The translations under genes and the position numbers were made by a program. A stretch of 64,000 nt of DNA from Bog-473 sp963800725. Its GTDB lineage: Bacteria > Actinomycetota > Acidimicrobiia > Acidimicrobiales > RAAP-2. The notes beneath the pieces are model-generated. The model was given only the letters and a program-made list of their open reading frames with translations. It did not search any database and had not been told where the DNA came from. The stretch's first letter is position 1; each line of letters opens with the position of its first letter. The stretch covers positions 1 to 64,000 of the forward strand of contig CAWDCE010000018.1 in NCBI GenBank assembly GCA_963800725.1, given 5' to 3'. Positions 1 through 9,168 of the stretch are shown here, piece by piece.

Positions 1-324
1 GTCTATATGTTCACCGGATCGGCTGGGGTCAACCCGGCCTACATGATCCTCGAAGTGCCCCTCATTTTGGCCTGGCGCAACGCGGGGTACCTCGGTCTCG
101 ACCGTTACGCACTCGACAGTGCCTGGTGGCGCAGTCACTTCACCAAGGTGACCGATCGCTCTGAGCATCGCCGGGCCGGTGCCACACTTCCCGCTCCCAA
201 CATCGCGAATTCATCCGGCCGGCGAATCACCGATATCAGTCCGTGGGCCACACCAAGCTCGTGCCGCTCACAACGAACAAAGGAAACGTGCCATGAAAGC
301 ACTCGTCTATCACGGGCCCAATGA
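1..324 (+). CDS. DoxX/DoxD-like membrane protein, C-terminal part (5' end outside window)
   Basis: Frame 1 is open from the first base, so only the 3' end of this gene is present. The first 45 codons read like the last membrane segment of DoxX/terminal quinol oxidase DoxD proteins: a TGSAGVNP-type loop, a hydrophobic helix with LILAW, then AGYLGLDRYAL. That family forms small integral membrane subunits or quinol-linked oxidoreductase partners. After about codon 50 the translation is no longer family-like and it runs 32 nt into the next gene, so the true stop is probably earlier and hidden by an indel. The family call rests on a short segment. Confidence 0.5.
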   Translation, partial: VYMFTGSAGVNPAYMILEVPLILAWRNAGYLGLDRYALDSAWWRSHFTKVTDRSEHRRAGATLPAPNIANSSGRRITDISPWATPSSCRSQRTKETCHESTRLSRAQ

Positions 325-1339
325 GAAGAGTTGGGACGACGTACCGGACCCCAAGGTGACTGATCCCACCGATGCCATCGTCGTGGTCGACGCCACCACC
401 ATTTGTGGAAGTGATTTGCACATCCTCAAGGGCGACCTCCCCGAGGTGACGCCCGGTCGGATCCTGGGCCATGAGGCCGTTGGGACCGTCGAAGCGGTCG
501 GGAGCAGCGTGCGGAACTTCAAGGTAGGTGACCGGGTACTCGTCTCATGCATCTCGGCCTGTGGTACATGCCGCTTCTGCCGCCAGAGCCGCTTTGGGCA
601 ATGCCTAGACGGCGGTGGTTGGATTCTCGGCCACAACATCGATGGCACCCAAGCCGAGAAGGTGCGCGTCCCCTTTGTCGACACGTCGGCGTACCCGGTC
701 CCGGTCGGGATCTCCGACGATGAATTCCTCATGCTGGCCGACATCTTGCCGACGGCCTATGAAGTCGGCGTCGTGAACGGTGGTGTCGCTCCGGGCGATG
801 TCGTGGCCATCGTTGGCGCCGGACCTATTGGTCTTTCCGCCGTCACGGGGGCGCAACTCTTCAGTCCGAGCCACATAATCGCCATTGACCTGGCCGATTC
901 CAGACTAGAGGCAGCCAAGCAGTTCGGCGCCGATGTGACGATCAACAACAGCCGAGAAGACCCTGGGGCCATCGTCCGGAGTCTTACCGATGGTCTGGGT
1001 GCCGACGTGGCGATCGAAGCCGTTGGAATGCCGGCGACGTTTGAACTGGCTACCGAGCTCATCCGTCCCGGTGGTCACGTGGCCAACATCGGAGTCCATG
1101 GCAAACCGGCCACCCTTCACCTGGAGTCGCTCTGGACCAGAGACGTCACGATTACGACTGGCCTCGTCGACACGTATTCGACGCCGACGCTCAGCCGTCT
1201 GATGGCAACTGGACAACTCAAGGCAGCTCGTTTTGCCACCCATCACTTCACCTTCGACCAGTTCATCGAGGCGTACGACGTGTTTTCCAATGCAGCAGAG
1301 ACCGGTGCGCTCAAGGTCATCCTCACCCGTGCTTCTTGA
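293..1339 (+). CDS. Zinc-dependent alcohol dehydrogenase (medium-chain)
   Basis: 348-residue medium-chain dehydrogenase/reductase that should oxidise an alcohol (or reduce an aldehyde) with NAD(P) in the cytosol. Catalytic-zinc ligands are visible as C38 (in CGSDLH) and H60-E61 (in GHEAVG). The four structural-zinc cysteines sit at about residues 90, 93, 96 and 104. A GAGPIGL nucleotide-binding turn follows near residue 172. I chose ATG 293 because AAAGGAAA lies just upstream and MKALVYHG is the usual family start; the frame stays open upstream to 179. Substrate cannot be told from sequence. It lies just behind the DoxX-like tail. Confidence 0.9.
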   Translation: MKALVYHGPNEKSWDDVPDPKVTDPTDAIVVVDATTICGSDLHILKGDLPEVTPGRILGHEAVGTVEAVGSSVRNFKVGDRVLVSCISACGTCRFCRQSRFGQCLDGGGWILGHNIDGTQAEKVRVPFVDTSAYPVPVGISDDEFLMLADILPTAYEVGVVNGGVAPGDVVAIVGAGPIGLSAVTGAQLFSPSHIIAIDLADSRLEAAKQFGADVTINNSREDPGAIVRSLTDGLGADVAIEAVGMPATFELATELIRPGGHVANIGVHGKPATLHLESLWTRDVTITTGLVDTYSTPTLSRLMATGQLKAARFATHHFTFDQFIEAYDVFSNAAETGALKVILTRAS

Positions 1340-1396
1340 GCGGTTCGCGTTGTCGCTTAGCCGAGCTCGCGGCGAGACCTCGGTCCGTCTTGAGGA

Positions 1397-2074
1397 GTGG
1401 TCACGGTGACGCAAGTCACAAATGACCGATGCGATGCCGGCGACTTGGGCCGCCGTATTGCGAAGCGTCAAGGCGAACTCAACCTCACCATCGTCGAGGT
1501 GGCCGAGCGCGCCGGTGTGGCCGCCGACTACCTTGACTACCTCGAACACAGCCCCCACCGCAGCACCGTCGTCATCAGCACTACTACGGATTGCCCAAGC
1601 ACTCGAGACGTCCGTCTCGGATCTCCTCGGTGGAGAACAGGGCCGGGCTCACGGACGCGGAGGCGCGGCGCTCGACCCGCACCTGGTCACGATCAACGAG
1701 AGGGAGTGCGAGGACCACCTGGCCGGAGGTGGTGTTGGGCGGGTGATTTTTCGCTCGGCTGGGAGACCAGTGGCCTTTCCAGTCAACTTCAAGATCTTGG
1801 CCGGTGACGTCATCTTCCGCTCCGGCGACAACGGTGCGGTCAGTGCAATCACTTCCGAAGAGCCGGTCAGCTTCGAAGTCGACCGCATCGACGACGCCAT
1901 GCGAGAGGGGTGGAGCGTGCTGGCAACCGGGACGGTGCACCCGGCGAGCCCAGTTGAACTGATCCACGGGATCCGGGCACTCGACATCGAGCCTTGGGCG
2001 GGGGAGATCGGCAAATGTATTTTTGCCTCAATGTCACCAAGCTCACCGGCATGAGGATCAACACCCTGCGGTGA
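1397..2074 (+). CDS. HTH (XRE) regulator fused to pyridoxamine 5'-phosphate oxidase-like domain, frameshifted
   Basis: The first 55 codons encode an XRE-type helix-turn-helix (GRRIAKRQGELN, then VAERAGVAADYLDYLE). After a +1 shift in the five-C run near 1555 the protein continues with LLRIAQALETSVSDLLGG. It then enters a PNPOx-like flavin-binding barrel (GRVIFRSAGRPVAFPVNF, then FEVDRIDDAMREGWSVLATG). A second shift near 2015 restores a normal end, NVTKLTGMRINTLR, with stop at 2072-2074. Actinobacteria commonly carry such HTH-PNPOx fusions, presumed flavin-responsive regulators. Both shifts look like base-calling errors rather than decay, because the residues on each side stay conserved. Start GTG 1397 is preceded by GAGGAG-like sequence. 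Confidence 0.7.
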
Positions 2075-2390
2075 GGATTCGAGGAGTTCACAAGACCCCG
2101 ACCTTCCCCCCTGGTGCTCGCAACGGGCTTCAGCCGGCAGCAACTTTCGTCGAACTCGAGAAGACGACTCGGGTCATCGACGGCTGCATCGCACCCGCAG
2201 ACGTACATCGTCGTCGTGCCATCGATCAGATCTTGGGGCATCCGGTAGGACACCATGTCGATTGGGCGTATCTCCGCGTCTCAGCCGATGCCATCGCCGA
2301 GGACCAAGAGAAACACAACGACCAAATCGGGGTGACCCGGCAAGTCGAGATTGAAAGGCCCAAACCACAAGCAATGGCGAAAGAGTGTGA
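2075..2390 (+). other. Intergenic stretch, no gene recognised
   Basis: About 316 bases between the HTH-PNPOx gene and the acyl-CoA ligase. Open frames exist on both strands, but none has a family signature, a good ribosome binding site or sensible composition. No tRNA, clear terminator or repeat was seen. Confidence 0.5.
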
Positions 2391-3992
2391 ATGGCAATGA
2401 AAGAACTCGTGTATCCCAGGCTGCTCCTCCAGCGCGCCGACCAGCTCGCAGACAAGGTCGCCTTTGTCGACGTGTCGAACTCTGGCATTCGATATCAAGG
2501 CACGTTCGAGAACCACATCGATCGGCTCCTACGGCTGGTCAACTCGATGCGGACCGTCCTGGGCGTGGACCCGGGCGATCGCTTCGCGGTCCTCGCTGCG
2601 AACAGCCATGAGTACATTGAGCTCTATCACGCTGCAATGTTCGGGGCAGGGATCATCAACCCATTGAACATCCGCTTCGCGCCTTCGGAACTGGCCTATG
2701 TCCTCAACGATTCTGGTTCTCGCGTCGTCTTCGTTGACGAGTCGTTTGCCCCTCTCCTCGACCAAGCCAGACACGACGGCGCAGGAGTCGACAAAGTGGT
2801 CATGATCGGCGGCGAGCTGGGCGGCGGTCCTGGTAGCGGGTCTGGCACCGCTCTCGGATACGAAGACCTGGTTGCGGTCGGCCGTCCGATCATGCCACCC
2901 GAACCGGACGAGGGTGACGCCGCTGTCTTGATGTACACCGGAGGGACCACTGGCTTTCCCAAGGGCGTCCTGCTTGAACAGCGGGCCCAAGTGCTCAACG
3001 TGTACCACGTACTCTCCGCCTTAGGACTCCGAGAGGACCGTCGGTTCCTCTTCCAGTCACCCATGTTTCACGCCGCGCTGGTCGCCGGTGTGCTTGGTAT
3101 TCCGGCCAGCGGCGCGACTTCGGTGACCATCCCGTTGTTTGATGCGGAGCTGGCGCTTCGCGTCATCGAGGAGCATGAGATCGACACCACAATGGTGGTA
3201 CCGGTCATGCTGTCGCTACTTGAACGGGCGGAGGGGTTTTCGCCAGCGCGCTTGCGATCGCTGCGCCAACTGGTCTACGGGGCTGCCCCGATATCAGAAG
3301 CGCTCATCACCCGATGGTTGGAGATTCTCCCAGACACCGACTTCTTGCAGGGATACGGCATGACCGAAGCGGCATCGGTGCTCACGTTCCTCGGCCCCGA
3401 GGACCATCGACGCGGCGGAAACGCTCTCACAACCGCGGGCAGGCCGTTGCTCGGAGTCGATATGTGCATCACCGGCGAGAACGGCACCCCTCTTCCTCAA
3501 GGGAAAACGGGGGAGGTGTGCGCTCGTGGGGGAAACCTCATGCGCGAGTACTGGAAGAAGCCCGAAGAGTCCAAGGAAGCCATTCGAGATGGTTGGTATC
3601 GCACCGGCGACATGGGTTACTTCGACGCTTCGAATCTGCTGCACATCACCGATCGGTTGAAGGACATGATCGTCACGGGTGGCGAGAATGTTTACTCCAC
3701 CGAGGTGGAGAACGTGCTAGCCGCTCACCCCGCGGTACAAGAAGTCGCGGTGATTGGGATCCCGAGCGACGTCTGGGGGGAGACCGTGCACGCGATTGTC
3801 GTACTGAGAAAGAACCAGAAGGCGACGGCCAATGAACTGATCGAGTACGCCCGCAAGACGCTGGCGAGATTCAAGGTCCCAAAGACCGTGGAATTTCAAG
3901 ATGGCCCGCTCCCGCTTTCAGGGGCGTTCAAGCCCCTCAAGCGCGAATTGCGCAGCCGACATTGGGAACATCGACAACGCCAAGTTGGTTGA
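2391..3992 (+). CDS. Fatty-acyl-CoA synthetase (AMP-dependent ligase)
   Basis: 533-residue ANL-superfamily enzyme that activates a carboxylic acid to its adenylate and then to the CoA thioester. The adenylate-forming P-loop is MYTGGTTGFPKG near residue 180, followed by QGYGMTEAAS near 320, the WYRTGDMGYFD hinge region near 400 and the DRLKDMIVTGGENVYSTEVE C-terminal hinge. The usual C-terminal catalytic lysine lies in LPLSGAFKPLKREL near the end. Length is normal for medium/long-chain ligases. ATG 2391 is chosen over ATG 2397 because AAAGAG lies 8 nt upstream. No partner genes of beta-oxidation are adjacent, so the substrate is unknown. Confidence 0.92.
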   Translation: MAMKELVYPRLLLQRADQLADKVAFVDVSNSGIRYQGTFENHIDRLLRLVNSMRTVLGVDPGDRFAVLAANSHEYIELYHAAMFGAGIINPLNIRFAPSELAYVLNDSGSRVVFVDESFAPLLDQARHDGAGVDKVVMIGGELGGGPGSGSGTALGYEDLVAVGRPIMPPEPDEGDAAVLMYTGGTTGFPKGVLLEQRAQVLNVYHVLSALGLREDRRFLFQSPMFHAALVAGVLGIPASGATSVTIPLFDAELALRVIEEHEIDTTMVVPVMLSLLERAEGFSPARLRSLRQLVYGAAPISEALITRWLEILPDTDFLQGYGMTEAASVLTFLGPEDHRRGGNALTTAGRPLLGVDMCITGENGTPLPQGKTGEVCARGGNLMREYWKKPEESKEAIRDGWYRTGDMGYFDASNLLHITDRLKDMIVTGGENVYSTEVENVLAAHPAVQEVAVIGIPSDVWGETVHAIVVLRKNQKATANELIEYARKTLARFKVPKTVEFQDGPLPLSGAFKPLKRELRSRHWEHRQRQVG

Positions 3993-4071
3993 GGCGATAA
4001 CACGGTCATGGTTGACACGCCGGTGAGGCGTGATGAATACCGGGAGACAATTTCAGTCACCGCGTCTATCT

Positions 4072-5223
4072 TCACGGGGCGCAGGACTTTCCGTCGGCGG
4101 TGAAGGCAGATTGCTCAGCTTCATTGAGAGACGAACAATTTATCTCTGAACCTGGGCCTGCCACGACAATGAATGAAGATGGTGTGACGCCCGTCATTTG
4201 AATTACTTCCTGTGCACCGCCGATCGTTGGGTCGAACAGGGCGCAAAAGATGTCAGTGCCAACGGCGAACCCGACTGAGGGGGGACCGCATGTCGCCGTC
4301 GTGGAGGTACCCGTGTCGCTTTGTGCCGCTACAGCGGCGTCAAGGCTGGCCAGGGTGATTTGTGAAACGGCAGTGGCGCCTTTCGATCCGGGATTGGAGT
4401 CACAGTCAGGCAGCGGTGACAATACCCTTACGTCCCCTGTCGGGAGCCACTTCCCTGTATTTGTCTCGATCCACCTTGTTCCAAATGCATTCAATGTGGC
4501 GGTGCACACGACAGCGACGTGCGTACCCACCTTTATCAGTGGCGCACTCGCAGTGTTGATGTCTTGGACAGTTCGTGGTGCTGCTGCCGCAGATACGGTG
4601 CCGATAACCGATGTCGGACTGACTATTCGGAGAGTTCCATTGCGCCACGCCCAAGTGGTTGAGGTCGCCCCGGTCAGGCAGCATTGAGCATCTCCAGAAT
4701 TCGAATAGATCTCATTCACCACAAGATCTGACCCGTGAGCTGACACTGATTTGATCAGTGGTTCCCAATCCCCGGTCCCTGGCGCACGAGGATATATAGG
4801 TCCGACCAACACAGACAGGCCGCCCCGCTTCGAATTGAATATCCACATCGACGTCCACTCAAGATTTCCGCCTGAGCCGCAAACGAATACGGCGACCGTG
4901 TCGTTGACGCCATCGTGATTGACATCCAAAGTCAGAGGTGTGGAGAGCAGAGCGACCGAGTAATACCCCGGCTGGTCAGGGTTCGTGCCAGTGCTACCCG
5001 AGCCGTTCGACAACGTTACTGCGGGCATAGATGAATCGCATATGCCAGGTGGGAGCTTGGCGTTGGCCAACCCGGAGGATGACTGCCCGTTCGACGCCGC
5101 TTCAGCTACCTCGATCGAGCCGCCTGCCAAAAAGACCATTGCACTTGCCATCACCAAGGAAGTTGCAAGAACGGCCGCTGTCCTAAGCGCGACGTAGCCT
5201 CGACGTTCACCTCTTTTGCTCAT
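4072..5223 (-). CDS. Secreted protein with EF-hand-like calcium loop, function unknown
   Basis: 383 residues from the ATG at 5223. The N terminus is a classic signal peptide: basic MSKRGERR, a hydrophobic core to about residue 33, then a VAEA-type cleavage site. Mature sequence contains LDVNHDGVNDTV, an EF-hand/VCBS-like D-x-N-x-D-G-x-N-D calcium-binding loop near residue 105, and several cysteines. I do not recognise a catalytic domain; it is probably an exported, possibly calcium-stabilised protein. An in-frame GTG at 5250 is an alternative start, but the ATG is followed directly by the basic signal-peptide region and has GAGAAG upstream. The 75-codon fragment at 5238-5465 lies directly upstream on the same strand. 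Confidence 0.65.
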   Translation of the reverse strand: MSKRGERRGYVALRTAAVLATSLVMASAMVFLAGGSIEVAEAASNGQSSSGLANAKLPPGICDSSMPAVTLSNGSGSTGTNPDQPGYYSVALLSTPLTLDVNHDGVNDTVAVFVCGSGGNLEWTSMWIFNSKRGGLSVLVGPIYPRAPGTGDWEPLIKSVSAHGSDLVVNEIYSNSGDAQCCLTGATSTTWAWRNGTLRIVSPTSVIGTVSAAAAPRTVQDINTASAPLIKVGTHVAVVCTATLNAFGTRWIETNTGKWLPTGDVRVLSPLPDCDSNPGSKGATAVSQITLASLDAAVAAQSDTGTSTTATCGPPSVGFAVGTDIFCALFDPTIGGAQEVIQMTGVTPSSFIVVAGPGSEINCSSLNEAEQSAFTADGKSCAP

Positions 5224-5237
5224 TGGGATTGCGCTTC

Positions 5238-5465
5238 TCACGAGTACCACCTCAACTCGTCGACCACGACGTTGACGCTCCCAGTGTGGTGGTAGAGCGA
5301 GATGGTGCCCGTTGGGCGCAAAGTGGCCACGGCCAGGTTGGCCCGGTCCTTGCCGGCGACCGGGTTGAGGTCAGAGACAAAGGGGGTGGGGGTGCTCGGA
5401 AAGTAGGCAAAATGGAACTTCGCTGCAGACTGCAGCCAGGAAGACCGGGCCGATGCTTCTCTCAT
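5238..5465 (-). pseudogene. Fragment of an actinobacterial surface-protein repeat domain
   Basis: A 75-codon frame whose second half (ANLAVATLRPTGTISLYHH, then GSVNVVVDELRWYS) matches the end of a beta-sheet domain repeated in many actinobacterial cell-wall amidases and surface proteins, where NxV..GTVSLYN..GSVDVVADV.GYY is typical. There is no signal peptide, so this is probably the last domain of a lost or truncated surface protein. It ends 14 nt before the ATG of the secreted protein downstream, so an operon remnant is possible. Confidence 0.45.
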
Positions 5466-5622
5466 GAGTCCCCCCTCACTTCGATAGAACGACGACCCAA
5501 TTCAGCTGAATCTCATGATGCTCCCACAACAGGAGTTGCCTAACAAACGTCGGATAGCCGAGGCGGTGGAAAGAAGCGGTTGTTTTTGACGCACGTCGAA
5601 TCATCCTGGCTTAAGGGGCGAG

Positions 5623-5830
5623 TGATGTGCCCTGGGTTTCTTGGAGTTGGTTTGCTTGAATTGTCATGCCGGCGAAACACAACTCATCAAAGCAGTCGCC
5701 GCCTGAGCTCAAAGGGCGGGCGGTCCGGATGGTACAAGAGACCATGTCTGGTTCGGGCGAGACCTATGGCGTCATCGGTCGGGTAGCCAAACAACTAGGC
5801 GTCGGCGATCAGTCGCTGCGCACCTGGGAC
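5623..5830 (+). mobile_element. Truncated IS3-family element: left end and N terminus of transposase OrfA
   Basis: From ATG 5666 the frame encodes ELKGRAVRMVQE, then YGVIGRVAKQLGVGDQSLRTW. This is the helix-turn-helix of IS3-family OrfA (transposase_8 type), covering about the first 50 residues only. About 43 nt upstream, TGATGTGCCCTGGGTTTC resembles an IS3 terminal inverted repeat, which would be the left end. Similarity stops at about 5830, where the opposing secreted-protein gene begins to be recognisable. No OrfB, DDE domain or right end was found in the window. Confidence 0.6.
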
Positions 5831-6163
5831 GCCGCATACGTGTGTGATCGTCCCCATGCCATATTGCTTCGGCAGCCGCTTTGGCGAGTGTCCCGCTTGC
5901 AGCGCATAAGTGGTTGTGTGGACGACCACAAAGATGGTGCTCGATCCAGCGGCGCATGGGTGCGTGACTTTCAGGGACGATGAACGACACGCGGTGATTC
6001 CGGCCTTCGTGACCTTTTTGTGCCCCATCGCAGCGCTGGTGCATTGGACAGTGTGAGCGTGCTGCTGAACCCCAGCCGATGATGCGGACGCCGCCATCGG
6101 CACGCCCAGTGCCAGACCTGAAACCACCAGTAGGAACACGCCGCCGTAGGTGGTTCGCCTCAT
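5795..6163 (-). CDS. Small secreted protein of unknown function, 3' end run into IS remnant
   Basis: 122 residues with a convincing signal peptide (MRRTTYGGVFLLVVSGLALG then an ASA-type site near residue 27). The mature part has four cysteines, suggesting disulphides, and no domain I recognise. The last dozen residues (PGAQRLIADA) are the reverse complement of conserved IS3 OrfA codons. The native C terminus was therefore probably lost when the IS element inserted, and the present stop codon is IS-derived. Confidence 0.6.
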   Translation of the reverse strand: MRRTTYGGVFLLVVSGLALGVPMAASASSAGVQQHAHTVQCTSAAMGHKKVTKAGITACRSSSLKVTHPCAAGSSTIFVVVHTTTYALQAGHSPKRLPKQYGMGTITHVCGVPGAQRLIADA

Positions 6164-6451
6164 GGTCCGCCTCCCCCGTGTCGGCGGAACGCCGACGCTG
6201 GTCGGGTTCTAGCAATATCGCCAGCGTTTGGCCAGGGATTGACCGTTGAGATATCAGGGCATTGGCTCGCCCGCGGGTATCGGCGATAACACCCATCCCA
6301 CGAAGGCACGACTGGGTACTCAAGTTGCCCCAATACATTGACGGGGCAGCGGAACACGGCCTTTTTGAGCGTGATGTTCACAAACGGTTGACCATGGTCC
6401 GGCCATCCAACATCGGACGTATTGGGAAATGCGGTCCCATCAGGGATGCAT

Positions 6452-6528
6452 TGGTGGAGGCGATGGGACTTGAACCCACGAACCTCCTGACTGCCAGTCA
6501 GGCGCTCTACCAGCTGAGCTACGCCCCC
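6452..6528 (-). tRNA. tRNA-Ala (anticodon GGC)
   Basis: Reads GGGGGCG...CGCCTCC ACCA on the minus strand with a perfect 7-bp acceptor stem. The G3:U70 wobble pair that marks alanine tRNAs is present. The D arm is GCTC/GAGC, the anticodon stem CCTGA/TCAGG closes the loop CTGGCAG, and the T loop is TTCAAGT. CCA is encoded. It sits just upstream of leuS on the opposite strand. Confidence 0.95.
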
Positions 6529-6653
6529 AGTGGCGAGGTTGAACGTTAGCAGCAGTGGCGATCGTTCCCGATCAGGTCCGTGTGCTTGACGTGGGCCTCA
6601 ACTTCGGTTGAATCGGGGCCCACCAAGCGATCAGGACCCCCGGGGCGCTGGCC

Positions 6654-6659
6654 TACCCT
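6654..6659 (+). promoter_or_regulatory. Probable -10 box of leuS (leaderless)
   Basis: TACCCT ends 6 nt before ATG 6666. That spacing would put transcription start at the start codon itself, and there is no Shine-Dalgarno sequence. The same arrangement recurs before several genes in this window. Confidence 0.45.
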
Positions 6660-6665
6660 GGTGCA

Positions 6666-9151
6666 ATGGCCAGGGCGTACGACGTCGAGACAATTGAAGC
6701 GAAGTGGCAGCGGATTTGGGCGGAGGAGGGCACCTACCAGATCGAGAATGACGACCCGCGGGAGAAGTTCTATGCCCTGTGCATGTACCCCTACCCCTCT
6801 GGTGCCGCCCATCAGGGCCACGTGCGCAACTACACCTTCGGTGACCTGGTCGTTCGCTACCAGACAATGCTCGGCAAGGCGGTGCTCAGCCCATTCGGCT
6901 TCGACTCGTTCGGGCTCCCGGCTGAGAACGCCGCCATCAAGACCGGCACCCATCCCCGCGAGTTCACCGAGGCGCGGATCGTCGAGCTCAAGTCGTCGCT
7001 GACCCGGCTCGGAGCCGTCTACGACTCGCGGCGCGAGGTGCGCAGCCACGACCCGTCGTACATCAAGTGGACCCAGCTGATCTTCCTTCGGCTCTGGGAG
7101 GCCGGACTGGCCTATCGGGCCACCGCCCCGGTCAACTGGTGCCCGGGCTGCCAGACCGTGCTGGCCAACGAGCAAGTGCTCGCCGACGGCACCTGCGAGC
7201 GCTCGGGTGACCTGGTCGAAAAACGCAATCTCGAACAGTGGTTCTTCCGGATCACCCACTACGCCGACGAACTTCTGGATGATCTCGATGCCTTGGATTG
7301 GCCCGAGCGGGTCAAGACCATGCAGCGCCACTGGATCGGTCGCTCCGACGGTGCCGAGTTCGACCTGGCAGTCGAGGGGCGCCCCGATCTGCATCTGCGC
7401 GTCTTCACGACCGGCCCGACACCAGTTTCGGTATGACGTACGCCGTGCTCGCGCCCGAGCACCCGATGCTCGACGCGCTGACCACCGAGGGCCAGCGCGC
7501 CGCGGTCGACGAGATCGTGGCCCAGGCGGCCGGCGCCACCGATATCGAGCGGACCGCGGCCGGCGACTCGGCCGCCTTCGACAAGCGCGGCGCGTTCACC
7601 GGGAGCAGCGTCATCAACCCGTTCACCGCGACGCCCGTCCCGGTCTATGTGGCGGACTACGTGCTCATGGGGTATGGCACCGGGGCCATCATGGCGGTCC
7701 CCGCCGAGGACGAGCGGGACTGGGCCTTCGCCAAGCAACATGGGCTGCCGATTGTCCGCACGGTGCAACCGCCGCAGAACTGGGACGAGAACGGGGGCGG
7801 CGCCTACAGCGGCACCGGCGAGAAGATCAACAGCGGCTTCTTGAACGGACTCGACATCGACACCGCCAAGGCGAAGTCCATCGAATGGATCGAAGCGCAG
7901 GGCATCGGCGAGCGCAAGGTCAACTTCCGGCTCCGGGACTGGCTGGTCTCGCGCCAGCGCTTTTGGGGCTGCCCGATCCCGGCGGTGTACTGCCCCGACC
8001 ACGGCGTGGTCCCGGTGCCCGAGGACCAGTTGCCCATTGTCGCCCCCGATGACGTGGAGTTCCTCCCGACCGGGCAGTCGCCGCTCGCGCTCCATGAGGG
8101 CTTCTTGCACACGACCTGTCCGATCTGCGGTGGCCCCGCACGGCGCGAGACCGACACGATGGACACCTTTGTCGACTCGTCGTGGTACTTCTTGCGCTTT
8201 TGTGACCCGTGGAACACCGATCGTCCCTTCGACCCGGCAGCGGCCCGGCATTTCATGCCGGTCGACCAGTACATCGGTGGGATCGAGCACGCCATCTTGC
8301 ACCTGCTCTACGCGCGCTTCTTCACCCGGGCCCTCATCGATGTCGGACTGGCGCCGGGTCTGGAACGAGAACCCTTCCGTCGGTACTTCGCACAAGGGAT
8401 GATCCGCATGGACGGGACCAAGATGTCCAAGTCCAAGGGGAACCTCATCGCACCGGAGCGCTACTACGAAAGTGTCGGGGCCGATGGTTTACGGCTCTTC
8501 CATCTCTTCGTTGGGCCCCCGTTCGACGACATGGACTGGTCAGAACAAACCGAGCAGGTCATTGAAGGGTGCGGCCGATTCTTGGACCGTCTGTGGCGAA
8601 CCTTCGGCCCCGACGCTGACGTGGCGGCGACGTGCCGGGGCGAGGTAACCGACGCTGACCGCGCCGTGCGCCGAGCCACGCACCGGACCATTGAGGCCGT
8701 GACCGCCGATCTCGAGCGCTGGTCCTACAACACGGCGGTGGCCCATTGCATGGAGCATCTCAACACGTTGCAGCGTTACGCCCGCGAGGCCGAAGGTGGA
8801 CCTCAGGTTGAGGTGTGGAACGAGGCCGCCGACGCCATGTTGGAGTTGCTGGCCCCCTTGTGTCCCCACCTCACCGCGGAGTTGTGGGAGGTGCGCCACC
8901 CCACAGCACGCTCGGTGCACCTCGAGCCATGGCCGACGTTCGATCCCGAGTTGACCAAGGCCGAGACGGTCACGATGGTGGTACAGGTCAACGGCAAGCT
9001 GCGCGACAAGATCGACGTCGACCCCACTATCACCGAGGCCGATGCGCAGACGTTGGCGCTGGCGTCATCCAAGGTGATCGAACAACTGGGCGACGACACG
9101 CCCAAGCGAGTCATCGTCCGGCCGCCCCGCCTGGTCAACATCGTCATCTAG
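6666..9151 (+). CDS. leuS: Leucyl-tRNA synthetase, one-base deletion near 7411
   Basis: Class I synthetase that charges tRNA-Leu. The HIGH-type motif lies in PYPSGAAHQGHVRNY near residue 45, the class I zinc-like CPGC near 160, the editing-domain TTRPDT (restored) near 250, and KMSKSKGN near 585. As given, the frame stops at 7436 and resumes in another frame. GACCGGCCCGAC at 7409 lacks one C relative to the conserved ACC CGG CCC GAC (TRPD), so a C-run error is the simplest explanation. Restored length is 828 residues, normal for bacterial LeuRS. Start ATG 6666 has a TACCCT -10 box 6 nt upstream and no Shine-Dalgarno. Confidence 0.95.
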
Positions 9152-9168
9152 GTTCGCCCGATGCGCAG

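Noticed and set aside
6262..6549. 95-codon plus-strand frame containing MGLEPTNLLTASQALYQLSYAP
   Set aside because: This is the well-known false peptide from reading across a tRNA gene; it covers tRNA-Ala on the opposite strand.
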